The notes under the pieces: model-generated
Databases searched by the model: none
What the model was told of the DNA's origin: nothing
Seen by the model: the letters and a program-made list of their open reading frames with translations, nothing else
Part shown: positions 16,906 to 26,272 of the stretch, piece by piece
Layout: each line of letters starts with the position of its first letter
Numbering within the stretch: position 1 is the stretch's first letter
Program-made: the position numbers and the translations under genes
DNA from: Streptomyces exfoliatus
GTDB taxonomy: Bacteria > Actinomycetota > Actinomycetes > Streptomycetales > Streptomycetaceae
DNA: 64,000 nucleotides
Reading direction: 5' to 3'
Assembly: GCF_000725545.1 (NCBI RefSeq)
Contig: NZ_JNZP01000017.1
Span: 172,873 to 236,872 of the forward strand

Positions 16906-18848
16906 CGGAGCATCCCACCTCCCACGAAGGCCGGCAGCCCCTGGCTGCCCGGTCGCACGAACGCGCGCGCCCTCGCCAGGAGGCGGCGGCCGGCCTGCCC
17001 GCCGAGGTGCCGGCCCAGCCGGGCAGCCCGGCAGGACTCGGAACGGACGCGCCCCCGTCGGGCGGCGGGCCCGCGGCGCCCCCCGGCCCCGGCACCCCCG
17101 GCGTCGCCGTCGCCGTGGCCGCCCAGCACCCGGGCGGCGGCCGGGGCGGGGACCCCGCCACGCGCCGCGAGGGCGAGCGGCTGCGGTTCGTCGGCGCCGC
17201 GACCCGGCGCATCGCGCGCGGCATCGACCTGGACGAGATCGTGCTCGGCCTGTGCCGGGCCACCGTGCCGACGTTCTCCGACGAGATCCTGGTCTACCTC
17301 CGCGACCCGCTGCCGGTGGGCGACGAGCGTCCGGTGGCGCCGTTCATGCTGCGCCTGCGCCGTACCGACCGGCTCCGGTTAAGCGAACTGGAGGGCGAGG
17401 AGCTCGTCCTCGTACCCGATCCGAGCCCGACCCCCGCGGCCGAACTCTGCGAGGTGCGGTCCGGGGGTGCGCTCGCCGAGGTGCTGCGCGGGGTGCGGCC
17501 GGTGTTCGGCGACTCCGCCGCCGCCAAGACCGCGCTGTCGGAGCTGCTCGGTCCCGGGCATCCGCTGCCCGGCGGGCTGCGGGCGGTCCTCGCCCCGCTG
17601 CGCGGCCGGCGCCGGGTGATCGGCGCCGCCGTGTTCCTGCGTCGCCCCGAGCGGGCCGCCTTCGAGCCGAACGACCTGCTGGTCGCCGCCCAGTTGGCCA
17701 CGCACACGGCGCTCGGCATCGACAAGGCCGTCCTGTACGGGCGCGAGGCGTACATCGCGGACGAGCTCCAGCGGACGATGCTGCCGGACTCGCTGCCGCA
17801 GCCGACCGGCGTCAAGCTCGCCTCGCGCTATCTGCCGGCCGCCGAGACGGCCCGGGTGGGCGGTGACTGGTACGACGCGATCCCGCTGCCCGGCAGCCGG
17901 GTCGCCCTGGTCGTCGGCGACGTCATGGGCCACTCGATGACCTCGGCGGCGATCATGGGCCAGCTGCGCACCACCGCGCAGACCCTGGCCGGGCTCGACC
18001 TGCCTCCGCAGGAGGTCCTGCACCACCTGGACGAGCAGGCGCAGCGGCTCGGCGAGAACCGCATGGCCACCTGCATGTACGCGGTGTACGACCCGGTCTC
18101 GCACCGGATCACCATCGCCAACGCGGGGCACCCGCCGCCGATACTGCTCCACCTGGGCGGCCGGGCCGAGGTGCTGCGGGTGCCGCCGGGCGCCCCGATC
18201 GGGGTGGGCGGGGTGGACTTCGAGGCGGTCGAGCTGGACGCGCCCGCGGGTGCCACGCTGCTGCTCTACACGGACGGTCTGGTGGAGTCCCGGTTGCGGG
18301 ACGTGTGGACCGGCATCGAGCAGCTGCGGGAGCGCCTCGCGGCGACCGCGCAGCTGACGGGCCCGGACCACTCGCCGCCTCTTGAGGCGCTCTGCGACGA
18401 CGTCCTCGACATGCTGGGTCCCGGGGACCGGGACGACGACATCGCGCTGCTCGCGGCCCGTTTCGACGGGATCGCGCCGAGCGACGTGGCGTACTGGTTC
18501 CTGGAGCCGGAGGACGCGGCCCCCGGCCGGGCCCGCCGGCTCGCCCGGCGGGCGCTCGCCCGCTGGGACCTGGAGGAGCTGACGGACTCGGTGGAGCTGC
18601 TGATCAGCGAGGTCGTGACGAACGCCGTGCGGTACGCGGAGCGGCCCGTGACGCTGCGGCTGCTGCGGACGGACGTGCTCCGCTGCGAGGTCGGCGACGA
18701 CTCCCCTCAGCTGCCGCGGCAGCGACGGGCGCGCGACACCGACGAGGGCGGGCGCGGTCTCTTCCTGGTGAACCGCCTTGCGAGGCGGTGGGGGGCGACC
18801 CGGCTCTCGGGCGGCAAGGTGGTCTGGTTCGAGCTGGCCACCCCCTGA
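16902..18848 (+). CDS. SpoIIE-family PP2C phosphatase with GAF and HATPase domains
   Basis: 648-aa signalling protein of the RsbU/RsbW-like class that in Streptomyces governs anti-sigma/anti-anti-sigma switches. A low-complexity N-terminus (about 90 residues) is followed by a GAF-like sensor (about 95-285), a linker, a PP2C/SpoIIE domain with GDWYDAIPLPGSRVALVVGDVMGHS (metal-binding GDWYD and GDVMGH) and LLLYTDGLVES, and a C-terminal HATPase_c domain (ELLISEVVTNAVRYAE, then GRGLFLVNRLA). GTG start at 16902 lacks its own clear ribosome site and overlaps the stop of a 54-aa ORF. A terminator follows. Confidence 0.92.
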   Translation: MTEHPTSHEGRQPLAARSHERARPRQEAAAGLPAEVPAQPGSPAGLGTDAPPSGGGPAAPPGPGTPGVAVAVAAQHPGGGRGGDPATRREGERLRFVGAATRRIARGIDLDEIVLGLCRATVPTFSDEILVYLRDPLPVGDERPVAPFMLRLRRTDRLRLSELEGEELVLVPDPSPTPAAELCEVRSGGALAEVLRGVRPVFGDSAAAKTALSELLGPGHPLPGGLRAVLAPLRGRRRVIGAAVFLRRPERAAFEPNDLLVAAQLATHTALGIDKAVLYGREAYIADELQRTMLPDSLPQPTGVKLASRYLPAAETARVGGDWYDAIPLPGSRVALVVGDVMGHSMTSAAIMGQLRTTAQTLAGLDLPPQEVLHHLDEQAQRLGENRMATCMYAVYDPVSHRITIANAGHPPPILLHLGGRAEVLRVPPGAPIGVGGVDFEAVELDAPAGATLLLYTDGLVESRLRDVWTGIEQLRERLAATAQLTGPDHSPPLEALCDDVLDMLGPGDRDDDIALLAARFDGIAPSDVAYWFLEPEDAAPGRARRLARRALARWDLEELTDSVELLISEVVTNAVRYAERPVTLRLLRTDVLRCEVGDDSPQLPRQRRARDTDEGGRGLFLVNRLARRWGATRLSGGKVVWFELATP

Positions 18849-18866
18849 TCCGGGACCGACAACGCT

Positions 18867-18897
18867 GAAGGCCGGACCCTTGAGGGGTCCGGCCTTC
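18867..18897. terminator. Bidirectional terminator hairpin
   Basis: Stem gaaggccggaccc / gggtccggccttc with a short loop, between the convergent phosphatase and penicillin-binding-protein genes. Confidence 0.82.
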
Positions 18898-18907
18898 CGT
18901 CATGTCC

Positions 18908-21121
18908 CTACCGCGACGGCCGTGTGCTGGCCTCGCCCTCGGGGTCGGGGCCGCCGACGTCCGGGGGCTCGATCGACGGCGGCGGGGACGGCTCCTGGGT
19001 GGCGGTCGGCTCGTCCGTGGGCTCGGGCGGCGTGGTGGCCGGGTCCTCCGTCGGCACGGGCGGCGTGGTGGCCGTGGTGGTCGGCGGGGGCGTCGTGGCC
19101 GGGGCCGTCGTGGTCGGCTCCTCGGTCGGCTCCTCGGGCGCCTCGGTCGTCCGGGTCGCCTCGGGGTCCGGCTCGACCGGGGTCGAGCTGTCCGTCTCCA
19201 GGTCGAAGGAGGCGTCGGAGCCGCCGCCGAGGGCGTTGGTGGTGTAGTCGCCCCAGATCTGGGCCGGCCTGCGGCCGCCGTTGGCGCGGCCCTCTTCGAT
19301 GGTGTCGGTGAGGGTGACCTGGTTGCCCTTGGCGTCCTCGCCGAAGAGGGCGACGGCGGTGACGAGTTCGGGGGTGTAGCCGACGAACCAGGCGGAGCGG
19401 TTGTTCTCGGAGGTGCCGGTCTTGCCCGCGGCCTCGTAGTCACCGGCGGCGCGGAAGCCGGAACCGCTCTGTACGACGCCCTGCATGGCCTTGGTGACGG
19501 TGTCGGCGGCCTCGCGGCCGATGACCTGCCCGCCGATCCCCTTGGCGGGGGTGACGACGCGGTCCCTGTGCTCGGCGGCCTTCACGAGGGTCGGGGTGAC
19601 CTTCTTGCCGTGGTTGTCGAGGGTGGCGTACACCCCGGCCATGTCCATGGTGGAGGCGCCCATGGTGCCGAGGGACATGGCGGGGCTCTCGCCGAAGTCC
19701 GGTCCGTCCTTCATGCCGAGGGCGAGGGCGGTCTTCTTGGTCTCGGCCTCTCCGACGTCCACGATCATCTGGGCGTAGACGGAGTTGATGGACTTGTTGG
19801 TGGCCGTCTGGACGGTGACGGGACCGTGGTCGCGGTCGTTCTCGTTCTCGGGCGCGAAGGGGATGTCACTGCCCACGACCTTGCGCTGGCTGGTGCCGTC
19901 GTAGACGGTGCCGAGCCCTATCTTGCGCCCGTCCTGGGTGACGGAGCCGTTCTCGATCGCGGTGGCGAGGACGAGCGGCTTGAAGGTGGAGGCGGGCTGG
20001 TAGTCGCGGCGGGTCGCGTTGGACGTCCAGTGCTCGGTGGCGCCGATGCCGCCGTACATCGCGACGACCGCGCCGGTCTTCGGGTCGACGGAGGTGGCGC
20101 CGGCCTGGACGGTGGCGTCCTTCTTGTCGCCCTTGCGGTCGAGCTTGGCCTCCAGCTGCCGGTCGACGGCCTTGACGAGGTCCTTCTGCTTCTTCTCGTC
20201 GATGTTGAGGGTGATCGTCCAGCCGCCGGCCTTGATGTCCTCCTCGCTGACTCCCTGGCGCATCAGCTCCTGGTTGGCGGCCTCGACGATGTAGCCGGTC
20301 TGGCCCTCCATGCCCGGGGCGGGCTTGGGCTTCTGCGGGACGGGGAACTTCATGGCCGTCCGGTCGGCCGCGGCGAGCCAGCCCTCCTCGACCATGTTGT
20401 CGAGGACGTAGTTCCAGCGCTCCTCGACGAGCTTGCGGCCGGTGGGGCTCGCGGAGGTCCAGTCGTACTGGTTGGGCGCCTGGAGCAGCGAGGCGAGGTA
20501 GGCGCCCTGGGCGGTGGTGAGCTTGGTGGCGTCGACTCCGTAGTACGCGCGGGCGGCGGCCTGGATGCCGTAGGCGCTGCGCCCGTAGTAGCTGGTGTTC
20601 ATGTAGCCGGCGAGGATGTCGCTCTTGTTCATCTGCTCATCGACCTTGATGGCGATGACCATTTCCTTGAGCTTGCGCGTCGCCGTCTGGTCCTGGCTCA
20701 GGTAGAAGTTCTTGACGTACTGCTGGGTGATGGTCGAACCACCCTGCTTGCCCTTGCCGGTGAGGGTGGACCAGACGGCGCGGGTGGTGCCCTTGATGTC
20801 GACGCCGTTGTCCTTGTAGAAGCTCTTGTTCTCGGCGGCGACGAAGGCCTTCTGGACCTCCGCGGGGATCTTCTCCAGGCCGACGATCTCGCGGTTTATC
20901 TTGCCGGTCCTGGCGAGGACCTTGCCGTCGGCGTACTTGTAGATGTTGCTCTGCATGGTCGCCTCGGCGTTGGCCGTCGGCACCGGGACCATGAGGTAGA
21001 CGACGTACAGGGCGCCCATGGCGAGCAGGCAGACCACGAAGAACGTGCCCAGGAGCTTCTTCCAGGAGAAGAGGCGGCGCAGGCCGCGTTTCTTCGCCTT
21101 GCTCTTGTCCGGTCGGCCCAT
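18908..21121 (-). CDS. Bifunctional penicillin-binding protein (class A PBP)
   Basis: 737-aa membrane enzyme that polymerises and cross-links peptidoglycan. Short basic cytoplasmic tail, one transmembrane helix (about residues 24-46), GT51 transglycosylase domain (AAENKSFYKDNGVD with the catalytic Glu; GGSTITQQYVKN), then a transpeptidase domain with catalytic PASTFKPL (SxxK), the SIN-type motif KSINSVYAQ, and AAGKTGTSENN (KTGT). The last 110 residues are a Pro/Thr/Glu-rich tail (PTEEPTTTAPATT and similar), probably spanning the wall. The ATG at 21121 starts MGRPDKSKAKKRG. Full length for the family. Confidence 0.93.
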   Translation of the reverse strand: MGRPDKSKAKKRGLRRLFSWKKLLGTFFVVCLLAMGALYVVYLMVPVPTANAEATMQSNIYKYADGKVLARTGKINREIVGLEKIPAEVQKAFVAAENKSFYKDNGVDIKGTTRAVWSTLTGKGKQGGSTITQQYVKNFYLSQDQTATRKLKEMVIAIKVDEQMNKSDILAGYMNTSYYGRSAYGIQAAARAYYGVDATKLTTAQGAYLASLLQAPNQYDWTSASPTGRKLVEERWNYVLDNMVEEGWLAAADRTAMKFPVPQKPKPAPGMEGQTGYIVEAANQELMRQGVSEEDIKAGGWTITLNIDEKKQKDLVKAVDRQLEAKLDRKGDKKDATVQAGATSVDPKTGAVVAMYGGIGATEHWTSNATRRDYQPASTFKPLVLATAIENGSVTQDGRKIGLGTVYDGTSQRKVVGSDIPFAPENENDRDHGPVTVQTATNKSINSVYAQMIVDVGEAETKKTALALGMKDGPDFGESPAMSLGTMGASTMDMAGVYATLDNHGKKVTPTLVKAAEHRDRVVTPAKGIGGQVIGREAADTVTKAMQGVVQSGSGFRAAGDYEAAGKTGTSENNRSAWFVGYTPELVTAVALFGEDAKGNQVTLTDTIEEGRANGGRRPAQIWGDYTTNALGGGSDASFDLETDSSTPVEPDPEATRTTEAPEEPTEEPTTTAPATTPPPTTTATTPPVPTEDPATTPPEPTDEPTATQEPSPPPSIEPPDVGGPDPEGEASTRPSR

Positions 21122-21352
21122 GAGTCGTGTCGCTCCGCTCGTCGTGTGTCCCGGCGCGCCGGTCCTTCTCCCGCCCCGCGCGGGTCGGCTCAGCTAGCCA
21201 GCTAACACCGCCGATGTGGACATAGGACAACCGATCACGCCTTTTCCGGACGTGAGAATCAGCACCCATGTCCAGAGGAACCGACGTCCCAGCGGACCGG
21301 ATGGTTGCGTGAAGGAGTCGTTCCACTTCTCGCGGGGCGTCGCGGCGTTGGC

Positions 21353-21369
21353 TATACACCTCGCGTATA
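21353..21369. promoter_or_regulatory. Candidate PadR operator
   Basis: Inverted repeat TATAC-N7-GTATA 23-39 nt before the padR-type start codon. The right half, TATACA, could also be the -10 box, so a bound repressor would block its own promoter. A further ATGTAC lies at 21376-21381. Confidence 0.4.
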
Positions 21370-21391
21370 CACACCATGTACAGTGACCGGC

Positions 21392-21916
21392 ATGTCCATC
21401 GGTCACACCCTCCTGGGACTCCTGGAGTCCGGCCCGCGCCACGGCTACGACCTCAAGCGCGCCTTCGACGAGAAGTTCGGCCACGACCGGCCGCTGCACT
21501 ACGGCCAGGTCTACTCGACCATGTCCCGGCTCCTGAAGAACGGCCTCGTGGTCGTCGACGGCATCGAGGCGGGCGGCGGCCCCGAGCGGAAGCGGTACGC
21601 GATCACCGAGGCCGGCGTCACCGATGTCGCCCAGTGGCTCGCCACTCCCGAGAAGCCCGAGCCGTACCTCCAGTCCACGCTCTACACCAAGGTCGTCCTG
21701 GCCCTCCTGACCGGGCGCGGCGCCGCCGAGCTCGTCGACACCCAGCGCGCCGAACACCTGCGCCTGATGCGCGAGCTCACCCGGCGCAAGAAGGACGGCG
21801 ACCTCGCCGACCAGCTGATCTGCGACCACGCCCTCTTCCATCTGGAGGCCGACCTGCGCTGGCTGGAACTGACCGCCGCCCGGCTCGACCGGCTCGCCGA
21901 GGAGATCCGCCGATGA
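21392..21916 (+). CDS. PadR-family transcriptional regulator
   Basis: 174-aa winged-helix repressor. The N-terminal PadR domain is evident: GHTLLGLLESGPRHGYDLKRAFDE, then HYGQVYSTMSRLLKNGLV and GGGPERKRYAITEAG, followed by a helical dimerisation tail (residues 95-174). ATG at 21392; longer in-frame versions begin inside the promoter repeat. The stop overlaps the ATG of the ABC ATPase gene (ATGA). It probably controls this exporter in response to a toxic or lipidic ligand, as PadR proteins next to ABC exporters usually do (inference). Confidence 0.92.
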   Translation: MSIGHTLLGLLESGPRHGYDLKRAFDEKFGHDRPLHYGQVYSTMSRLLKNGLVVVDGIEAGGGPERKRYAITEAGVTDVAQWLATPEKPEPYLQSTLYTKVVLALLTGRGAAELVDTQRAEHLRLMRELTRRKKDGDLADQLICDHALFHLEADLRWLELTAARLDRLAEEIRR

Positions 21917-22596
21917 CCACCGCCCCGCTCCTCGGCGCCACCGGCCTCGACAAGGCCTACGGCCCGACCCCGGCCCTCGCCGGCGCCTCCTTCTCACTCC
22001 GGGCGGGCGAGGTCGTCGCCGTCATGGGCCCCTCCGGCTCCGGCAAGTCGACCCTCCTGCACTGCCTGGCCGGAATCGTGCGCCCCGACGCCGGAACCAT
22101 CACCTACGACGGGCGCGAACTCACCGCGCTCTCCGACACCGGACGCAGCGCCCTGCGCCGTACCGACTTCGGCTTCGTCTTCCAGTTCGGCCAGCTCGTC
22201 CCCGAGCTGACCTGCGTGGAGAACGTCGCCCTGCCGCTCCGCCTCAACGGCGAGAAGCGGAAGGCCGCCGAGGCCAGGGCCGTCGACTGGATGGCCCGAC
22301 TGGAGGTCGAGGACATCGCGGCCAAGCGCCCCGGCGAGATATCCGGCGGCCAGGGGCAGCGCGTCGCCGTCGCCCGCGCGCTCGTCACCGCCCCCCGGGT
22401 GATCTTCGCCGACGAGCCGACCGGCGCCCTCGACTCCCTCAACGGCGAGCGGGTCATGCGGCTGCTCACCGACGCCTCCCGGGACACCGGCGCCGCCGTC
22501 GTCCTCGTCACCCACGAGGCCCGGGTCGCCGCCTACTCCGACCGCGAGATCGTCGTACGCGACGGAGCCGTACGGGACGCGGAGTGGGCCGCATGA
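21913..22596 (+). CDS. ABC transporter ATP-binding protein (MacB/LolD type)
   Basis: 227-aa ATPase subunit. Walker A GPSGSGKST (about residues 38-46), Q-loop FQFGQLVPELT, signature ISGGQGQRVAVARAL, Walker B VIFADEPTGALD, and switch His in VLVTHEARVA. This is the LolD/MacB subfamily, which pairs with FtsX-like permeases. Overlaps padR by 4 nt at its start and the permease gene by 4 nt at its end, so the three are one translationally coupled operon. Confidence 0.93.
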   Translation: MTTAPLLGATGLDKAYGPTPALAGASFSLRAGEVVAVMGPSGSGKSTLLHCLAGIVRPDAGTITYDGRELTALSDTGRSALRRTDFGFVFQFGQLVPELTCVENVALPLRLNGEKRKAAEARAVDWMARLEVEDIAAKRPGEISGGQGQRVAVARALVTAPRVIFADEPTGALDSLNGERVMRLLTDASRDTGAAVVLVTHEARVAAYSDREIVVRDGAVRDAEWAA

Positions 22597-25055
22597 CGCT
22601 TCCCGGCGAGACGATTCGCCCCAGCGACACAAGGCGCCCCGGCGACACGGGGCCTGCCGGCGACAGCGGGCCTTCCCGCGGCACGAGCCTCGCCGCCTGG
22701 GCCCGCGATCTGGCGCTCGGCGCCCGCTTCGCGGTCACCGGTGGCCGGTCCGGCCTGCTCCGCACCGTGCTGACCGCGAGCGGCGTCGGCTTCGGCGTGG
22801 CCCTGCTCCTGGTCGCCTCCTCGCTGCCGAACATGCTCTTCCAGCGGGAGGTACGGGAGTCGGTCCGCGCCGTCGACGGCAGCGAGCAGGTCACCTCCCC
22901 CCGGCCCGACTCCTTCCTCCACCTCGGCCGGACCACCGTCTACCGCGACGACGTCATCAGCGGACTGCTGCTGCGCCCCGAGGGCGACGCGCCCCCGGTC
23001 CCGCCCGGCGCGTCCGCCTTCCCCGCCGTCGGCGAGATGCTGGTCTCCCCCGCGCTCCGCGAACTGCTCGACTCCCCCGAGGGCGCCCTGCTCAGGGAAC
23101 GGCTCCCCTACCAGGTGGCCGGGACGATCGGGCAGGCCGGACTCATCGGCCCGGCCGAGCTGCGGTACGTCGCCCACGTCGACTTCCTCGACACCGAGAA
23201 CCTCGACGGGCGCGGCACGCGGTACGGCTGGTCCGTGCCTGAGGAACCGCTGAACGCGTTCCTGATCCTCCTCGTCGTCGTCGCCTGCGTCGTCCTGCTG
23301 CTTCCCGTGCTCGTCTTCGTCGCGACCGCCGTCCGCTTCGGCGGCGAACAGCGCGACCGGCGGCTCGCGGCACTCCGCCTCGTGGGCGCCGACATCGCCA
23401 TGACCCGGCGGGTCGCGGCCGGCGAGTCGCTCGCGGGCGCGCTGCTCGGCCTTCTGACGGGTCTCGGACTCTTCGCCGTGGCACGGCAGTTCGCGGGGGC
23501 GTTCACCATCTGGGACGTCAACGCCTACCCCTCCGACGTCGTGCCGATGCCCATGCTCGCCGCGCTCGCCCTCGTCGCCGTGCCGGTCGCCTCGGTCGTG
23601 GTCACCCTCTTCGCGCTGCGCGGGGTGGCCATCGAACCGCTCGGGGTCGTCCGGACGTCGACGCCGCGCCGCCGCCGGCTGTGGTGGCGACTGCTCCTCC
23701 TCGCGGCCGGGGTGGCCCTGCTCGTCCCGCTGATGGGCGAGGTCCAGGCGACCGGGACGAGCATCGACACCGTGGGCGTCGCGGCCGGCACCACGCTCGT
23801 CCTGATCGGCCTCACCACCCTCCTGCCGTGGTTCGTCGAAGCCTGCGTGAAGCGGCTGAACAGGGGCCCCGTGTCCTGGCAGCTGGCCGTCCGCAGGCTC
23901 CAGCTGAGCAGCGGCACCGCGGCCCGCGCGGTCAGCGGCATCGTCGTCGCGGCGACCGGGGCCATCGCCCTCCAGATGCTCTTCCAGGCCATGGAGAACG
24001 ACTTCACGCAGACCACCGGCCAGGACGTGTCCCGGGCCCAGATCGCGATCGGCGCCGACGCCGGGACCGCCGCCGAGGCCCGCTCGGTGATCGACCGCCT
24101 CGCGCGCACCGAGGGGGTCAGCGCGGTGATCGGCACCGTCGAGTCGCAGGTGTGGCGGCCCGGACCCCTCAAGGCGGGCGAGGAGTTCGCCCCGATGGCC
24201 TCGATCAGGGTCGGCGACTGCGCCTCCCTCGGGGAGTTCGCCACACTGCCCTCCTGTGTCGACGGCGACGTCTTCGTCTTCCTCGCGCACGGCGCGCAGG
24301 GCAACCCGGACGACAGCTGGGTCACCAGGACCGCACGGCCCGGCGCGACGGTCGCCCTGCGCGACCCGTATCCGCACCCGGACGAGCCGCGCCGCCCCGA
24401 GGGCGGCCCGCTGCCGCAGTGGCGCATCCCCGCCACGGCCCGGGTCGTGGACTCCCGACCCGACCCGACGGGCATGTACGAGTACGGAATCCTCGCCACC
24501 CCCTCGGCGATCGACGCGGCCCGGCTCGACGAGCCCGACGCGCAGGCCATGGTCCGGCTCGACCCGTCGGTGCCCGACGCCGCCGACCACGTACGCAACA
24601 CGGCGGAGGCCATCGACCCGACGTCCTGGGTGCGCACCCTGAAGGACACCGAACGGGACGCGGCGTTCTCCAGCGTCCGCACCGGCATCCTCGTCGGCTC
24701 CACCCTGACGATGCTCCTGGTGGCCGCCTCGCTCCTGGTGACGACCCTGGAGCAGCTCAGGGAGCGCAAGCGGCTGCTGTCCTCGCTCGTCGCCCTCGGC
24801 ACCCGGCGCTCCACCCTGAGCTGGTCGGTGCTCTGGCAGACGGCGGTGCCGATCGTCCTCGGTCTCGTCCTCGCCGTGGCGGGCGGGCTCGGCCTCGGGG
24901 TGGTCCTGCTGAACCTGGGCGGGCAGCCGGTCGCGGACTGGTGGACCTTCCTGCCCGTCGTCGGGATCGGCCTCGCGCTGATCGCGGCGGTGACCCTGCT
25001 GAGCATGCCGGCCCTGTGGCGGCTGATGCGGGCGGACGGCCTGCGCACGGAATGA
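22593..25055 (+). CDS. FtsX-like ABC permease
   Basis: 820-aa membrane protein with a duplicated FtsX architecture: first helix about residues 45-68 (LLRTVLTASGVGFGVALLLVAS), a large extracytoplasmic domain, three helices near residues 225-370, a second large soluble domain (about 460-690), and three C-terminal helices in a second FtsX block (LLVTTLEQLRERKRLLSSLVALGTRR). The ATG at 22593 overlaps the ATPase stop (ATGA); a GTG 9 nt upstream is possible but less likely. Role: mechanotransmission or export of an amphipathic compound, with the adjacent ATPase. Substrate unknown. Confidence 0.9.
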   Translation: MTLPGETIRPSDTRRPGDTGPAGDSGPSRGTSLAAWARDLALGARFAVTGGRSGLLRTVLTASGVGFGVALLLVASSLPNMLFQREVRESVRAVDGSEQVTSPRPDSFLHLGRTTVYRDDVISGLLLRPEGDAPPVPPGASAFPAVGEMLVSPALRELLDSPEGALLRERLPYQVAGTIGQAGLIGPAELRYVAHVDFLDTENLDGRGTRYGWSVPEEPLNAFLILLVVVACVVLLLPVLVFVATAVRFGGEQRDRRLAALRLVGADIAMTRRVAAGESLAGALLGLLTGLGLFAVARQFAGAFTIWDVNAYPSDVVPMPMLAALALVAVPVASVVVTLFALRGVAIEPLGVVRTSTPRRRRLWWRLLLLAAGVALLVPLMGEVQATGTSIDTVGVAAGTTLVLIGLTTLLPWFVEACVKRLNRGPVSWQLAVRRLQLSSGTAARAVSGIVVAATGAIALQMLFQAMENDFTQTTGQDVSRAQIAIGADAGTAAEARSVIDRLARTEGVSAVIGTVESQVWRPGPLKAGEEFAPMASIRVGDCASLGEFATLPSCVDGDVFVFLAHGAQGNPDDSWVTRTARPGATVALRDPYPHPDEPRRPEGGPLPQWRIPATARVVDSRPDPTGMYEYGILATPSAIDAARLDEPDAQAMVRLDPSVPDAADHVRNTAEAIDPTSWVRTLKDTERDAAFSSVRTGILVGSTLTMLLVAASLLVTTLEQLRERKRLLSSLVALGTRRSTLSWSVLWQTAVPIVLGLVLAVAGGLGLGVVLLNLGGQPVADWWTFLPVVGIGLALIAAVTLLSMPALWRLMRADGLRTE

Positions 25056-25120
25056 CCCTTCGCATGGAGGTACGAGGGAGCGGGCGTCGTTTCCCGGGAC
25101 CGGGGGTCTCGGGAGCCGGC

Positions 25121-25146
25121 GCCCGGCGGCGTACGCGCTGCCGGGC
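25121..25146. terminator. Weak hairpin between permease and oxyR genes
   Basis: Arms gcccggc/gccgggc around gGCGTACGCg; the convergent gap holds nothing stronger. Confidence 0.3.
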
Positions 25147-25152
25147 CGGGTC

Positions 25153-26139
25153 TCAGGAACCGGCGCCGAGCACCCGTACCGGAAGTCCCCGCATCGCGCC
25201 CCGCAGCTCCTCCGCCAGCTCCCCGAACTCGGCGTGCCGGGCCGCGCCCGTCCGCATCGCGAGGGCGATCCGCCGGGAGGGCGCCGGTTCGGCGAAGAGC
25301 CCGGTCCACAGGGCGGTGTTGCGGGCGGTCTCGACCGTGACGGCGGTCCGCGGCAGCAGCGTCACCCCGAGACCGCCGGCCACCAGCTGGACCAGGGTGG
25401 CGAGCCCGGCGGCCGTGGTGGTGACCTCCGCGCCACCCGTACGCCCGGCCTCCCGGCAGATGTCGAGGGCCTGGTCGCGCAGGCAGTGCCCCTCGTCGAG
25501 CAGCAGCAGCCGCAGCTCCTTGAGGGCCTCGCGCGGGATGTCGTCCCGACCCGCCAGCGGATGCCCCTCCGGGGTGACCAGGACGAAGTCCTCGTCGAAC
25601 AGCGGGAGTTCGGTGACGCCGGGCACACCGAGCGGCACGGCGAGCAGCAGCAGGTCGAGCCGCCCGGCCGTGAGGCCCTCCAGGAGCGAGGAGGTCTGCT
25701 CCTCGTGGACCTGGAGGTCGAGGTCCGGGTAGCGCCGGTGGACCAGACGCAGGACCGTCGGCAGCAGGTACGGGGCGACGGTCGGGATCACGCCGAGCCG
25801 CAGCACCCCGGTGAAGGGGGCCTGGGCCGCCGCCGCCTCCTCCATCAGCTCCGAGACCGCGTCGAGGACCGCGCGGGTGCGCACCGCGAGCCGCTCCCCG
25901 GCGGGCGAGAGCAGCACCTTCCGGGTCGTACGCTCGAGGAGCTGGACACCGAGTGCCTCTTCGAGTGCCGAAACCGCGCCCGAGAGCGCGGGCTGGCTCA
26001 TGCCGATGGCCGCCGCCGCGTCGCGGAAGTGCAGATGCTCGGCGACCGCCGCGAAGGCCCTGAGCTGCGAGAGGCTCGGCTGCTTGCCGCGCGGCGGGCC
26101 GGGCGGGGAGGCGTACGGGGAGCTGTACGGGGATGCCAC
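25153..26139 (-). CDS. oxyR: Hydrogen peroxide-sensing LysR regulator OxyR
   Basis: 328-aa LysR regulator. Winged-helix domain at about residues 18-76 (PSLSQLRAFAAVAEHLHFRDAAAAIG, SQPALSGAVSALEEALG), effector domain after. The redox pair is visible as GHCLRDQALDIC, two cysteines eight residues apart in the OxyR position, so disulfide sensing is likely. GTG at 26139 is favoured: GAAGGTGG precedes it on the minus strand; longer readings run across the ahpC promoter. Divergent from ahpCD, its classical target in Streptomyces. Confidence 0.92.
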   Translation of the reverse strand: MASPYSSPYASPPGPPRGKQPSLSQLRAFAAVAEHLHFRDAAAAIGMSQPALSGAVSALEEALGVQLLERTTRKVLLSPAGERLAVRTRAVLDAVSELMEEAAAAQAPFTGVLRLGVIPTVAPYLLPTVLRLVHRRYPDLDLQVHEEQTSSLLEGLTAGRLDLLLLAVPLGVPGVTELPLFDEDFVLVTPEGHPLAGRDDIPREALKELRLLLLDEGHCLRDQALDICREAGRTGGAEVTTTAAGLATLVQLVAGGLGVTLLPRTAVTVETARNTALWTGLFAEPAPSRRIALAMRTGAARHAEFGELAEELRGAMRGLPVRVLGAGS

Positions 26140-26272
26140 TGATAACCACCTTCGATCAACACGAACCACTCTAGCTATTTCACTGATCAATGCACTCCGT
26201 GCCATGCTGTGACCTCGTCCAACCCCCACGGAAGACCCCAAAAGGGACCCTTCCTGCCTGCAAGGAGAGCGC
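26140..26272. promoter_or_regulatory. oxyR-ahpC divergent control region
   Basis: 133-bp AT-richer stretch between divergent genes. It contains two TGATCA-like half-sites in GATCAACACG (26154-26163) and CACTGATCAATG (26180-26191), with TAGCTA between, a layout typical of OxyR tetramer binding. Exact promoter boxes are not clear to me. AAGGAG precedes the ahpC start. Confidence 0.5.
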
